64,000 bases of DNA from Achromobacter sp. Root83. GTDB taxonomy: Bacteria > Pseudomonadota > Gammaproteobacteria > Burkholderiales > Burkholderiaceae_B. The notes beneath the pieces are model-generated. The model was not told the origin of the DNA. It was given only the letters and a program-made list of their open reading frames with translations, and searched no databases. Both the position numbers and the translations under genes were made by a program. The stretch lies in assembly GCF_001428845.1 (NCBI RefSeq), contig NZ_LMIU01000009.1, positions 1-64,000 of the forward strand. Direction: 5' to 3'. This document shows positions 6,951 to 15,806 of the stretch, piece after piece (position 1 is the stretch's first letter; each line of letters begins with the position of its first letter).

Positions 6951-8639
6951 ATGCCCGCTACAGGTGATGCGACCCTTACTCCAATGCCTGGCGACGGCGC
7001 GGGCGGGAAGCACCCTGAACCGGACGGTCCGCTGGACAAGCTGGCCCGTCTGGCCCGGCGGCAGTTCGGCGTGGACATGGCGCTGGTGGCGTGCACCGAC
7101 GCCGACGGCGTGTGGCAGGCCCGGGCCGGCACGCCGCCCACGCTCCCCGACGTTCCTTTTTCCGCCGAATGCCCCGTGCGCGCCGCCGACGGCCGCCAAC
7201 TGGGGACCTTCCGCCTGCTGCACGGCCAGCCGCGCGCCTTTACCGACGAAGACCGCCTGGCCCTGCGGGACCTGGCCTGCCTTGCCGCCCTGGCCGTGGA
7301 AAAGCGTCAGGCGCTGGCGTCGGACCGGGCGCAGGAAGACGGCTGGCGCGACGAGGCCCGCAAGCTCTCGATGGCCATCGCCGGCAGCGGCACGGGCGTG
7401 TGGGACCGCAACGTGGTCACAAGCGAGATCACGTACTCGCCGGGCTGGAAGGCCTTGCTGGGCTACGGCGAATCCGAACTGTCGACCCGTCTCGAAGACG
7501 CCTATGGGCGATTGCACCCCGATGACCTGGAGTACGTCCGCGCGGCCATGCAGGACCACGTCGACGGCAAGACCGACTGCTACGAGGTCGAACACCGGAT
7601 CCGCTGCAAAGACGGCACCTACAAATGGATATGCAGCCGCGGCAAGGTCGTCAGCCGCGACGCCGCGGGCAAGGCGCTGCGCATGATGGGCACCACCACC
7701 GACATCAGCGCGGTGCGCGCCATGTCCGAACGCCTGCGGCGCACGGCGGATCTCGTCGTCAACCTGACGGACGCGGTGCCCGGCCTGGTCTTCCAGTGCC
7801 GGCCGGTGCCCGAGGGCGGGGCGTGGTTCTCGTATGTCAGCGCGGGCATCTGGGACATGTTCGAGCTCACGGCCGACGACGTGCGCGCCAGCACCACCGC
7901 CATCGAGCGGCGGGTCCATCCCGACGATCTGGCCGTCTACCACGCGTCACTGAAGGCCGCGGCGGCCGCGCAGACGCCCTGGCATCTGGAATACCGGGTC
8001 TGCCTTCCGCTGCAGGGCGTGCGCTGGCGCCAGGGCGATGCCAGCCCCCGGCGCGACGTGGATGGCGGCGTGGTCTGGCATGGTTTCGTCACCGACATCA
8101 CCGACCGCAAGCGCGCGGAATTCGAACTGCGCGAACAGGCCGCCACCGACGCCCTGACCACCTTGCCCAACCGCCGCCATTTCATGTCGCGCATCGCCGC
8201 GGAGCTGGCGCGGATCAAGGGGCACGGCAGCCGCTGCTCGGCGGTGCTGATGTGCGACCTGGATCACTTCAAGCACATCAACGACACCTGGGGGCACGCG
8301 ATCGGCGACGGCGTGCTGCAGCACTTCGCGAAGATGCTGCGTGCCCAGTTGCGCGAGGTCGATCTGGTGGGGCGCATCGGCGGCGAGGAGTTCGCCGTCG
8401 TGCTGCCGGACACCGACATCGAACGCGCGCAGATCTTCGCCAAGAACGTGCAGCGGCGCATCGCCGACACGCCGTTCTCGGCGCAGGGCAGGCCCATTCC
8501 GCTGACGGTCAGCATCGGCATCGCCTCCATGCACACGATGGACGCCGACGCGGAACTGGCGCTCAGCCGCAGCGACCGCGCGCTGTATTTCGCCAAACAG
8601 CGCGGGCGCAATCGGATCGAGTCGGTGTTTTCCCGATAG
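6951..8639 (+). CDS. GAF-PAS-PAS-GGDEF diguanylate cyclase
   Basis: A 562-residue soluble signalling protein. A GAF-like region covers about residues 30-120, PAS domains about 137-255 and 265-388, and a GGDEF domain 395-560. The active site reads GGEEF (477-481), compatible with c-di-GMP synthesis, and the inhibitory I-site RxxD (R468-D471) lies exactly five residues before it, so product feedback inhibition is expected. CDLDHFKHINDTWGH carries the metal and GTP residues. No membrane segment or EAL domain is seen. The sensed signal is unknown. It stands alone between the exported pair and the GntR operon. Confidence 0.9.
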   Translation: MPATGDATLTPMPGDGAGGKHPEPDGPLDKLARLARRQFGVDMALVACTDADGVWQARAGTPPTLPDVPFSAECPVRAADGRQLGTFRLLHGQPRAFTDEDRLALRDLACLAALAVEKRQALASDRAQEDGWRDEARKLSMAIAGSGTGVWDRNVVTSEITYSPGWKALLGYGESELSTRLEDAYGRLHPDDLEYVRAAMQDHVDGKTDCYEVEHRIRCKDGTYKWICSRGKVVSRDAAGKALRMMGTTTDISAVRAMSERLRRTADLVVNLTDAVPGLVFQCRPVPEGGAWFSYVSAGIWDMFELTADDVRASTTAIERRVHPDDLAVYHASLKAAAAAQTPWHLEYRVCLPLQGVRWRQGDASPRRDVDGGVVWHGFVTDITDRKRAEFELREQAATDALTTLPNRRHFMSRIAAELARIKGHGSRCSAVLMCDLDHFKHINDTWGHAIGDGVLQHFAKMLRAQLREVDLVGRIGGEEFAVVLPDTDIERAQIFAKNVQRRIADTPFSAQGRPIPLTVSIGIASMHTMDADAELALSRSDRALYFAKQRGRNRIESVFSR

Positions 8640-8665
8640 AACAACCCGCCAGGCCATTTGTTCCA

Positions 8666-8709
8666 TTGACGGTACATTAGGACACCCCTAGAGTTCCCGT
8701 CATGGGAAC
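8666..8709 (+). promoter_or_regulatory. Promoter and palindromic operator of the GntR catabolic operon
   Basis: A strong sigma-70-like promoter: TTGACG (8666-8671), 17-base spacer, TAGAGT (8689-8694). The predicted transcription start (about 8700-8702) coincides with the ATG at 8702, and no ribosome binding site precedes that ATG, so the message may be leaderless. GTTCCC (8693-8698) and GGGAAC (8704-8709) form a perfect palindrome around five bases, over the end of the -10 and the start codon. That is a good site for autorepression by the GntR protein. Confidence 0.65.
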
Positions 8710-9499
8710 CTCATTGCCACTTCCGAAGTACCACCAGATCTACCTCGTCCTGCGCGAGCAATTGCAGGAAGGACGGTTCGATCAGGACGGCGTGCCCGGC
8801 GAACATGCGCTGGCCGGCCAGTTCGACGTGGCCCGCATCACCATCCGCAAGGCCATGGAAATGCTGGTGACGGACGGCCTGGTGTCGCGCCGGCCCGGCC
8901 TGGGAACCTGGCCCCTGCGCGGCGCCTCCAGCCGCAACAGCCTGCCGGCCGCGAACGCGCAACAGAAGGCGCACCTGACCGGCCTGCTCGAGAACATCGT
9001 CAACATGGGGCTGCGCACCTCGGTGCAGGTGCTGGACAGCACGCTCGTGTGGGCCCCGCCCGCGGTGGCCGATGCCCTGCACATTGCGCCGGGCGAACCC
9101 GTGCACAAGAGCCTGCGGGTGCGCAGCACCGAGGCCGGGCCGCTCTCGCATATCACGACCTACGTGCCGCGGGCGGTGGCCGATTTCACGCGGGAAGACC
9201 TTGAACGCGAGCCGCTGCTGATGCTGCTGGAAGCGGCCGGGGTGGAGTTCGGCGGCGCCACGCAGACCATTTCCGCGCGCCTGGCCGATGCGCAGGTGGC
9301 GCGGCACCTCGATGTTTCGGTGGGGTCGGCGCTGCTGTCGGTCACACGCGTCGTTCGCGACGTGAACGAGCGGCCCGTACAACTGTTGCAGGGCCTGTAC
9401 CGGCCCGATCGCTATCAATACCAGTTGCAGCTGTCGCGCGTCGGCAGCATCGACGCCAAGGTCTGGGTCAGCGAAGAGCTGTCGGCCCAATTCCATTGA
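8702..9499 (+). CDS. GntR family regulator with UTRA domain (HutC type)
   Basis: A 265-residue regulator. The winged helix-turn-helix covers residues 1-75: the region up to GEHALAGQFDVARITIRKAMEML, then the GLVSRRPGLGTW wing. The C-terminal UTRA ligand-binding domain, about residues 95-245, has PGEPVHKSLRVRS and a final PVQLLQGLYRPDRYQY segment. It is the first gene of a 13-gene run on the same strand and probably senses the imported compound or an intermediate. A palindrome over its own start (8693-8709) suggests autoregulation. The ATG has no Shine-Dalgarno sequence. Confidence 0.92.
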   Translation: MGTSLPLPKYHQIYLVLREQLQEGRFDQDGVPGEHALAGQFDVARITIRKAMEMLVTDGLVSRRPGLGTWPLRGASSRNSLPAANAQQKAHLTGLLENIVNMGLRTSVQVLDSTLVWAPPAVADALHIAPGEPVHKSLRVRSTEAGPLSHITTYVPRAVADFTREDLEREPLLMLLEAAGVEFGGATQTISARLADAQVARHLDVSVGSALLSVTRVVRDVNERPVQLLQGLYRPDRYQYQLQLSRVGSIDAKVWVSEELSAQFH

Positions 9500-9518
9500 A
9501 CCCTTCGGAGATCGTCCC

Positions 9519-10724
9519 ATGAATTCGCGCCGTACTTTCCTCTATCAATCCGCCGCCGCCGCCGCGCTCGTATCCGCGCCGTGGGTGGCCCGCTCTCAGG
9601 GAGCGGCACCCATCAAGGTGGGCGTGCTGCATCCGGTGACCGGGGCCCTGGCCTATTCCGGACAGCAATGCCGCCTGGGCGCGTTGCTGGCGATCGAGGA
9701 CATCAACAAGGCGGGCGGCATCAAGTCGCTGGGCGGCGCGCCGCTGCAGGCAGTGCTGGGCGACGCGCAGTCGCGCCCCGAGGCGGGTTCGGCCGAAGTG
9801 GAAAAGATGAACGAGGCCGGCGTGTCGGCCATCGTGGGCGCCTACGCGTCGGCGATCTGCCTGGCCACGACGCAGACGGCCGCCAAGTACAACCTGCCGC
9901 ATGTGGTGGACGTGGGCGTGGCCGATCAGATCGTCGAACGCGGCCTGAAGAACACCTTCCGCTTCGGTCCTGGCTACCGTGCCTGTAGCGAACGCGCCAT
10001 CATGGATCTGGCGGCGCTGAACGACGCGGCCGGCAAGCCGGCCAAGACCGTGATGATCGTGCACGAGGATTCGCTCTTCGGCACCGGCACGGCGGCGCTG
10101 CTGTCCAAGTCGCTGCCGCAGCACGGATTCGAGGTCAAGGAAGTGGTCAAGCACCCCAACCCCACCCGCGACTTCAACAACATCGTGCTGCGCATGAAGT
10201 CGGTCAATCCCGACATCGTGATCCCGGCCAACTACTACAACGAATATGCCTTGCTGCTGCGCGCCATGAAGCAGCAGAAGGTGCAGCCCAAGGCCATCTA
10301 TTCGGTGCTGGGCGGCGCCGCGTCCAGCTATAAATTCCTGAAGGAGTTTCCGGACATCGCCAACGGCATCATCGACTGCAACCACTGGTTCAACCCCAAG
10401 GATGCGCGCGTGGCGCCGCTGAAGGCCCGCGTCGAAGAGAAGGGCGCGTACTTCAGCTACGAGGTCTTCATGACCTACACCGCGATGCTGCTGCTGGCCG
10501 ATGCGCTGGAGCGCGCCAAGTCCGCCGACCGGGCCGCCATCATCGATGCGCTGGCCGCCAGCACGTTCCAGGACAACCTGATGCCCTACGGCCCCACGAA
10601 GTTCGTCAATGGCCAGAACACCGGCGCCCAGCCCTTGCTGACGCAGGTGATCGGCGGCGACATCAAGGTGATCTTCCCGGCCGACTACCGCCAGGCCGAC
10701 GCCGTTTTCCCGCTGAAGACCTGA
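9519..10724 (+). CDS. ABC transporter substrate-binding protein, LivJ type
   Basis: A 401-residue periplasmic-binding protein of the type I (Peripla_BP_6) family that feeds branched-chain-amino-acid-type transporters. The N-terminus MNSRRTFLYQSAAAAALVSA has a twin-arginine-like signal ending near VARSQG. The mature part begins PIKVGVLHPVTGALAYSG, the usual first strand. GAYASAICLATTQTAAKY and FNNIVLRMKSVNPDIVI are typical. It is followed after two bases by the permease genes. In such clusters the ligand is often an aromatic acid, amide or urea-like compound rather than an amino acid; here it is undetermined. Confidence 0.92.
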   Translation: MNSRRTFLYQSAAAAALVSAPWVARSQGAAPIKVGVLHPVTGALAYSGQQCRLGALLAIEDINKAGGIKSLGGAPLQAVLGDAQSRPEAGSAEVEKMNEAGVSAIVGAYASAICLATTQTAAKYNLPHVVDVGVADQIVERGLKNTFRFGPGYRACSERAIMDLAALNDAAGKPAKTVMIVHEDSLFGTGTAALLSKSLPQHGFEVKEVVKHPNPTRDFNNIVLRMKSVNPDIVIPANYYNEYALLLRAMKQQKVQPKAIYSVLGGAASSYKFLKEFPDIANGIIDCNHWFNPKDARVAPLKARVEEKGAYFSYEVFMTYTAMLLLADALERAKSADRAAIIDALAASTFQDNLMPYGPTKFVNGQNTGAQPLLTQVIGGDIKVIFPADYRQADAVFPLKT

Positions 10725-10726
10725 GC

Positions 10727-11599
10727 ATGCTGGATCCCGCCATCCTTTTTTCCTCTGTGCTGAACGGCCTGACGACCGGCGCCGTGTATGCGCTGATCGC
10801 CCTGGGCCTGACCCTGATCTACGGGGTGTTGCACATCATCAATTTCGCCCACGGCGCGGCGCTCATGGTGGCGCTCTACGCCGTCTACCTGCTCAAGGAC
10901 CGGCTCGGCATCGACCCCTACGCCGCCTTGCCGCTGGTGGTGGCGGGGATGTTCGCGCTGGGCTATGCGCTGCAGCGCTTCGTGATCAACCGCGCCAGCC
11001 ATGGCAAGGACGAGAACATCCTGCTGGTGACGCTGGGGCTGGCCATCGTGCTGGAAAACCTGGCGCTTGTCTGGTTCAAGTCCGACACGCGCAGCATCGA
11101 TACCGCGTACACCCTGTCCACCGTCGAGATCGGGCCGGCCATGATCGCGCTGCCCAAGGTCATCGCGTTCTGCGGCGCGCTGGCGGTGGCGGCGGTGCTG
11201 TTCTGGATCATCCGCAGCACCGATCTGGGCCGCGCCATCCGGGCCGTCGCGCGCGAGAAGCAGGGCGCCAAGCTGATGGGCATCGACGTCGAGAAGGTCT
11301 ACGCGGTGTCCTTCGGCATCGGCATGGCCTGCCTGGGCGCGGCCGCCTGCTTCCTGCTGCCTGCCTACTACGTCAATCCGCAGGTGGGCAGCGGCTTCGT
11401 GCTGGTGGCCTTCACCATCGTGGTGCTCGGCGGCATGGGCAGTTTCGTCGGGGCGCTGGTGGGCGGTCTGCTGATCGGCGTGGTGGAGTCCATCGGGGGC
11501 CTGTTCCTGGGCGACTCGCTGGGCCAGATGGGCATCTTCGCGATCTTCATCGCGGTGCTGCTGTTTCGCCCGCAGGGGCTGTTCGGGGCGAGGGGCTGA
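10727..11599 (+). CDS. ABC transporter permease, LivH type
   Basis: A 290-residue inner-membrane permease. The N-terminus LNGLTTGAVYALIALGLTLI is the LivH signature, followed by YGVLHIINFAHGA. About eight hydrophobic segments follow. The EKQGAKLMGIDVEKVYAVSFGIG loop near residues 170-195 is the cytoplasmic coupling region that contacts the ATPase subunits. It starts two bases after the binding-protein stop and two bases before livM, so translation is tightly linked. Substrate specificity would come mainly from the binding protein. Confidence 0.93.
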   Translation: MLDPAILFSSVLNGLTTGAVYALIALGLTLIYGVLHIINFAHGAALMVALYAVYLLKDRLGIDPYAALPLVVAGMFALGYALQRFVINRASHGKDENILLVTLGLAIVLENLALVWFKSDTRSIDTAYTLSTVEIGPAMIALPKVIAFCGALAVAAVLFWIIRSTDLGRAIRAVAREKQGAKLMGIDVEKVYAVSFGIGMACLGAAACFLLPAYYVNPQVGSGFVLVAFTIVVLGGMGSFVGALVGGLLIGVVESIGGLFLGDSLGQMGIFAIFIAVLLFRPQGLFGARG

Positions 11600-11601
11600 C
11601 C

Positions 11602-12573
11602 ATGAAACGGGATCTTTGCGCAATCGCGCTGTTTGGCGTGGCCCTGGCGGCCGTTGGCGCGCTGGCCCAATCGGGCGTGCTGCTGACGTTCGTGATGATG
11701 TCGCTGTACGCGGCCCTGCTGTCGCAGGCCTGGAACATCCTGGGCGGCTACGGCGGCCAGTTGTCCTTCGGGCATGCGCTGTTCTTTGGCGTGGGAGCCT
11801 ATGCGCAGGCGCTGGGCCAATTGAACCTGGGCCTGAACCCGTGGCTGGTGCTGCCCATGGCAATCGCCATGGGCGCGCTGGTCGGCGCCGCGGTGGGCGG
11901 GCTGACCTTCCGCTACGGGCTCAAGGGCTCGTACTTTGCATTGGTCACGCTGGCCTTTGCCGAGGTGTTCCGCATCCTGGCGCTGTCCGTCTCCTTCACC
12001 GGCGGCGGGGTGGGGCTGATGGTGCCCTTGCAAGAGGGCGTGGCCAACATGCAGTTCGGTTCGCGCCGGGGCTACATCTACCTGCTGCTGGGCTTCGTGC
12101 TGCTGGCCCTGCTGGTCACCGCCTGGCTGCGCCATTCGCGCTTTGGCGCCTACCTGCAGGCGGTGCGCGACAACGAAGACGCGGCGCGCGCCATCGGCGT
12201 GAATCCGTTGCGCGTGAAGCTGGGCGGCATCGCGCTGTCCGCGGCCTTCATGAGCGCCGCCGGGGCCTTCTACGTGCAGGTGTTCCAGTACATCGACCCC
12301 GGCATCGCGTTCGGCTCGGCGGTCTCGGTGGAGGCCCTGGTGGGCGCCATCGTCGGCGGCATGGGCACCTTGTGGGGGCCGCTCCTGGGCGCGGTGACCC
12401 TGCATGCGCTGGCCGACCTGACCCGCAACCTGTTCGGCGAGCTGCCGGGCATCAGCATGGTGATCTATGGCGTGGTGCTGATCCTGATCGTCATGTTCCT
12501 GCCGCGCGGCATCACCGGTTGCGGCCAGTCGCTGGGCCGCCTGTTTGGTTTCAAGGAGCGCGCCCGTGTCTGA
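11602..12573 (+). CDS. ABC transporter permease, LivM type
   Basis: A 323-residue permease, the partner of the LivH-type subunit. Key segments are QAWNILGGYGGQLSFGHALF near residues 45-65 and the coupling loop LQAVRDNEDAARAIGVNPLR around residues 184-205, both typical of LivM. About nine or ten hydrophobic helices are visible. The C-terminal tail is short, with no fused ATPase. The last codons overlap the GTG start of the ATP-binding gene (GTGTCTGA), so the two are translationally coupled. Confidence 0.93.
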   Translation: MKRDLCAIALFGVALAAVGALAQSGVLLTFVMMSLYAALLSQAWNILGGYGGQLSFGHALFFGVGAYAQALGQLNLGLNPWLVLPMAIAMGALVGAAVGGLTFRYGLKGSYFALVTLAFAEVFRILALSVSFTGGGVGLMVPLQEGVANMQFGSRRGYIYLLLGFVLLALLVTAWLRHSRFGAYLQAVRDNEDAARAIGVNPLRVKLGGIALSAAFMSAAGAFYVQVFQYIDPGIAFGSAVSVEALVGAIVGGMGTLWGPLLGAVTLHALADLTRNLFGELPGISMVIYGVVLILIVMFLPRGITGCGQSLGRLFGFKERARV

Positions 12574-13321
12574 CGTCCTGCTGCAAGCGCGCAATCTGTC
12601 CATCACCTTCGGCGGCCTGAAGGCCGTCCAGGACGTGAGCCTGGACGTCCCGCAAGGCTCCCTGACCGCGCTGGTCGGCCCCAACGGGGCAGGCAAGACG
12701 ACGCTGTTCGGCCTGCTGTCCGGTTTCCTCAAGCCCGGGGCCGGCTCCGTGCATTTCGCGGGCCAGGACATCACCGGCCGCGCCCCGCATGAATCCGCTC
12801 GGCTCGGTCTGACCCGCACCTTCCAGATCGTGCAGCCGTTCGGCGCGCAGACGGTGCGGCAGAACATCGCCGTGGGCGCGCACCTGCGCCTGGCTGACCG
12901 GGAAGAGGCGCTGGCCGCGGCCGACGCCGTGGCCGCCCGCGTCAATCTGCAGGCCTCGCTGGACAAGCCGGCGGCGGACCTGACCGTGGCGGGGCGCAAA
13001 CGCCTGGAGCTGGCGCGCGCGCTGGCCACCCGGCCGCGCCTGCTGCTGCTGGACGAGGTGCTGGCGGGGCTGAATCCCAGCGAGATCGACGAGATGATTC
13101 CCGTGGTGAAGAAACTGGTGGACGACGGTGTCACCGTACTGATGATCGAACACGTGATGCGCGCGGTGATGAGCCTGGCCGAGCACGTATGGGTGCTGGC
13201 CCAGGGGCGGCTGATCGCGTCGGGATCGCCCGGCGAGGTCACCCGCGACGCCCAGGTGGTCGAGGCCTATCTGGGCCACGGCGCGGCGGCCCGGCTCGCC
13301 GCCCAGGGAGCGCGGCCATGA
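12566..13321 (+). CDS. ABC transporter ATP-binding protein, LivG type
   Basis: A 251-residue ATPase. Walker A GPNGAGKTT is near residues 38-46, and Walker B LLLLDEVLAGLNPSE is in the second half. The signature loop reads TVAGRKRLELARAL instead of the usual LSxGxQR, a variation common in LivG proteins. The GTG at 12566 is preferred because AAGGAG (12553-12558) lies seven bases upstream and the codon overlaps the livM stop; a TTG at 12545 would be a poorer choice. It energises import together with the LivF-type protein. Confidence 0.9.
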   Translation: MSDVLLQARNLSITFGGLKAVQDVSLDVPQGSLTALVGPNGAGKTTLFGLLSGFLKPGAGSVHFAGQDITGRAPHESARLGLTRTFQIVQPFGAQTVRQNIAVGAHLRLADREEALAAADAVAARVNLQASLDKPAADLTVAGRKRLELARALATRPRLLLLDEVLAGLNPSEIDEMIPVVKKLVDDGVTVLMIEHVMRAVMSLAEHVWVLAQGRLIASGSPGEVTRDAQVVEAYLGHGAAARLAAQGARP

Positions 13322-14028
13322 GCGCGCTGCTGGAGGTCAAGGGCCTGCGCGCGGGCTACGGGCGCATGGAAGTGCTGCGCGGCGTGGATCTGGACGTGGG
13401 CGCGGGCGAGATCGTCGTGCTGCTGGGCAGCAACGGCGCGGGCAAATCCACGCTGAACAACACGGTGTGCGGGCTGTGCCGGCCGTGGGGCGGCTCCGTG
13501 CGCTTCGAGGGCCACGATCTGACCGGCCGCCATTACCGCCAGGTGGTGCAGGCGGGCCTTATCCAGGTGCCCGAAGGCCGCCGCGTCTTCCCCAACCTGA
13601 GCGTGCGCGAAAACCTGGAGCTGGGCTCGTTCACGCGGGCGCGCGAACGCCGCGCCGCCAACCTGGACAAGGTGCTCGGGATCTTCCCGAGGCTGCGCGA
13701 ACGGCTGGCGCAAGTGGCGGGCACCATGTCCGGCGGCGAACAGCAGATGCTGGCGATCGGCCGGGGCCTGATGGCCGAACCGCGCCTGCTGATCCTGGAC
13801 GAACCCTCGCTGGGCCTGTCGCCGCTGATGGTCGAGGAGTTGTTCGGCCTGATCCAGCGGCTGCACGGCGACGGGCTGGCGATCCTGCTGGTGGAGCAGA
13901 ACGTGGGCCAGTCCCTGGAAACGGGGCAGCGCGCCTACGTGCTGGAGAACGGCGCGGTGCGCTACAGCGGCGCCTGCGCGGACCTGCTGGCCAGCGACGA
14001 CGTGCGCCGCGCCTATCTGGGAATGTAG
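13318..14028 (+). CDS. ABC transporter ATP-binding protein, LivF type
   Basis: A 236-residue ATPase with Walker A LGSNGAGKST near residues 36-45, the Q-loop region LIQVPEGRRVFPNLSVRENL typical of LivF, the signature MSGGEQQMLAIGRGL, and Walker B LLILDEPSLGLSP. Its ATG overlaps the stop of the preceding ATPase gene (ATGA). It completes a five-component importer encoded by 9519-14028. The two LivFG ATPases are expected to form a heterodimer under the LivHM channel. Confidence 0.93.
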   Translation: MSALLEVKGLRAGYGRMEVLRGVDLDVGAGEIVVLLGSNGAGKSTLNNTVCGLCRPWGGSVRFEGHDLTGRHYRQVVQAGLIQVPEGRRVFPNLSVRENLELGSFTRARERRAANLDKVLGIFPRLRERLAQVAGTMSGGEQQMLAIGRGLMAEPRLLILDEPSLGLSPLMVEELFGLIQRLHGDGLAILLVEQNVGQSLETGQRAYVLENGAVRYSGACADLLASDDVRRAYLGM

Positions 14029-14030
14029 CC

Positions 14031-15299
14031 ATGGTTCAACCTCAAACCCTGGCTCAGAAGCTGATCGCCGCCGCCTGCGGGCGCGCGGCGGTGGCCGAGG
14101 GCGACATCGTGACCTGTGCGGTGGACCTGGCGATGTTCCACGATTCCAGCGGCCCGAGGCGCCTGCAGCCCATGCTGGAAGAACTGGGCGCCACGCTGTG
14201 GGACCGCTCCAAGGTGGTGCTGGTCATCGACCACTACGTTCCGGAATCCGACGACGAATCGCGCCGCATCGTGCGCATCGCGCGCGACTGGGCGGCGGGG
14301 CAGCAACTGCCCAACGTGTATGACTCCGTGGGCATCTGCCATGTGGTCGTGCCCCAGCACGGCCATATCCGCCCCGGCATGTTCTGCGTGGGCGGGGATT
14401 CCCATTCGCCCACGGGCGGCGCGTTCGGCGCGTATATGTTCGGCATCGGCAGCACCGAGATGCTGGGCGTGGCGGTCACCGGCCAGATCTGGGTCAAGGT
14501 GCCCAAAACGCTGATGATGCGCTGGAGCGGGCGCCTGGGCGACGGCGTCACGGCCAAGGACATGATGCTGCACATGATCGGCCGCTACGGCATGAACGGC
14601 GGACGCTACCAGGCGGTGGAATTCTGCGGCGAGGCCGTGCGCGCGCTGTCCATGCAGGAACGCATGACCCTGTCGAACATGAGCGCCGAACTGGGCTCGC
14701 AGGTGGGCCTGATCGCGCCGGACGAGACCACCGCCGCCTACCTGCGCGACGCCGGCGTGGCGGGGGATCTGGACCTGGCGCGTTGGCAAGGCGACCCGGA
14801 CGCAGAGGCGGAATGGCACGACTTCGATGCCGCCGCGCTGGCGCCCCAGGTGGCCGCGCCGCACAGCCCCGCCAATGCGCGCGATGTGGAGCAGTACCGG
14901 GATGTGCCGGTGCAGGTGGCATACATCGGCGCCTGCACCGGCGCCAAGCTGGAAGACCTGCGCGCCGCGGCCAGCGTGCTGCGCGGGCGCCGGCTGGCGG
15001 ACGGCATGCGGCTGATGGTCGCGCCGGCCAGCCGGCGCGACCAGGAACAGGCCGAGCAGGAAGGCGTCATGCAGGTGCTGCGCGAGGCCGGGGCGGACGT
15101 GCTGGCCACGTCCTGCGGCGCCTGTGCGGGTTACGGCGGGTCCATTCCGGACGGCGCCAGCGTCATCTCCACCACCGCGCGCAACTTCAAGGGGCGCATG
15201 GGCTCCGAAACGGCGCAGGTCTATCTGGCTTCGCCCTACACGGTCGCGGCATCGGCCGTGGCCGGCCGCATCGCCGATCCCCGGGAGTTCATGGCATGA
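14031..15299 (+). CDS. Aconitase-family hydro-lyase, large subunit (LeuC/DmdA-like)
   Basis: A 422-residue iron-sulfur dehydratase large subunit of the 3-isopropylmalate/homoaconitate/2,3-dimethylmalate dehydratase group. Cluster ligands are visible as C302 (GACTGAKLEDL) and the pair C362/C365 (TSCGACAG). The substrate region GGDSHSPTGGAFGAYMFGIG (121-140) is the counterpart of the conserved GDSHT motif. It starts two bases after the livF stop and overlaps the small-subunit gene. No leucine-pathway partners are nearby, so a catabolic hydratase for a substituted malate/maleate is more likely than leucine synthesis. The exact substrate is inferred only. Confidence 0.87.
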   Translation: MVQPQTLAQKLIAAACGRAAVAEGDIVTCAVDLAMFHDSSGPRRLQPMLEELGATLWDRSKVVLVIDHYVPESDDESRRIVRIARDWAAGQQLPNVYDSVGICHVVVPQHGHIRPGMFCVGGDSHSPTGGAFGAYMFGIGSTEMLGVAVTGQIWVKVPKTLMMRWSGRLGDGVTAKDMMLHMIGRYGMNGGRYQAVEFCGEAVRALSMQERMTLSNMSAELGSQVGLIAPDETTAAYLRDAGVAGDLDLARWQGDPDAEAEWHDFDAAALAPQVAAPHSPANARDVEQYRDVPVQVAYIGACTGAKLEDLRAAASVLRGRRLADGMRLMVAPASRRDQEQAEQEGVMQVLREAGADVLATSCGACAGYGGSIPDGASVISTTARNFKGRMGSETAQVYLASPYTVAASAVAGRIADPREFMA

Positions 15300-15796
15300 C
15301 GGCTCAGACCACTACCCACCGCGTCTGGCGGGTGGGCGCGGACATCGACACCGACGCGCTGGCCCCCGGCGCCTACATGAAGTTCGGCATCGACGAGATC
15401 GCGCGCCATTGCCTGCAGCGGGTGCGCCCCGAGTTCGCGGCCGAGGTGCGGCCGGGCGACGTGCTGGTGGCGGGGCCGAACTTCGGCATCGGCTCGTCGC
15501 GCGAACAGGCTGCCGCCGCCCTGGTACGCCTGGGCGTGGCCGCGGTGATCGCGCCGTCCTTCAATGGCCTGTATTTCCGCAACGCGTTCAACGTGGGCCT
15601 GCTGCTCTTGACCTGCGCACAGGCCGAGATCCTGGCCGAAGGCGAACGCATCGCACTGGATCCGGCAGCGGGGCGCATCAGCCGCGCCGGCGCCGTCCCG
15701 GCCGAACTGCACTGCGAGACCGTGCCCGGCTTTCTGCTGGAAATGGTGCAGGCCGGCGGACTGCTGAATCTGCTGAAACAGCGTCAAACCTCTTAG
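15296..15796 (+). CDS. Aconitase-family hydro-lyase, small subunit (LeuD/DmdB-like)
   Basis: A 166-residue swivel-domain subunit. WRVGADIDTDALAPGAYMKF near the start and PGDVLVAGPNFGIGSSREQA around residues 54-73 are the family hallmarks; the GSSREQA serine/arginine loop contacts the substrate carboxylates. Its start overlaps the large-subunit stop (ATGA), so the two subunits are made in equal amounts. The short length matches archaeal-type or catabolic LeuD rather than the roughly 210-residue leucine-biosynthetic form of proteobacteria, which supports a non-leucine role. Confidence 0.88.
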   Translation: MTAQTTTHRVWRVGADIDTDALAPGAYMKFGIDEIARHCLQRVRPEFAAEVRPGDVLVAGPNFGIGSSREQAAAALVRLGVAAVIAPSFNGLYFRNAFNVGLLLLTCAQAEILAEGERIALDPAAGRISRAGAVPAELHCETVPGFLLEMVQAGGLLNLLKQRQTS

Positions 15797-15806
15797 GAAG
15801 AACAAC

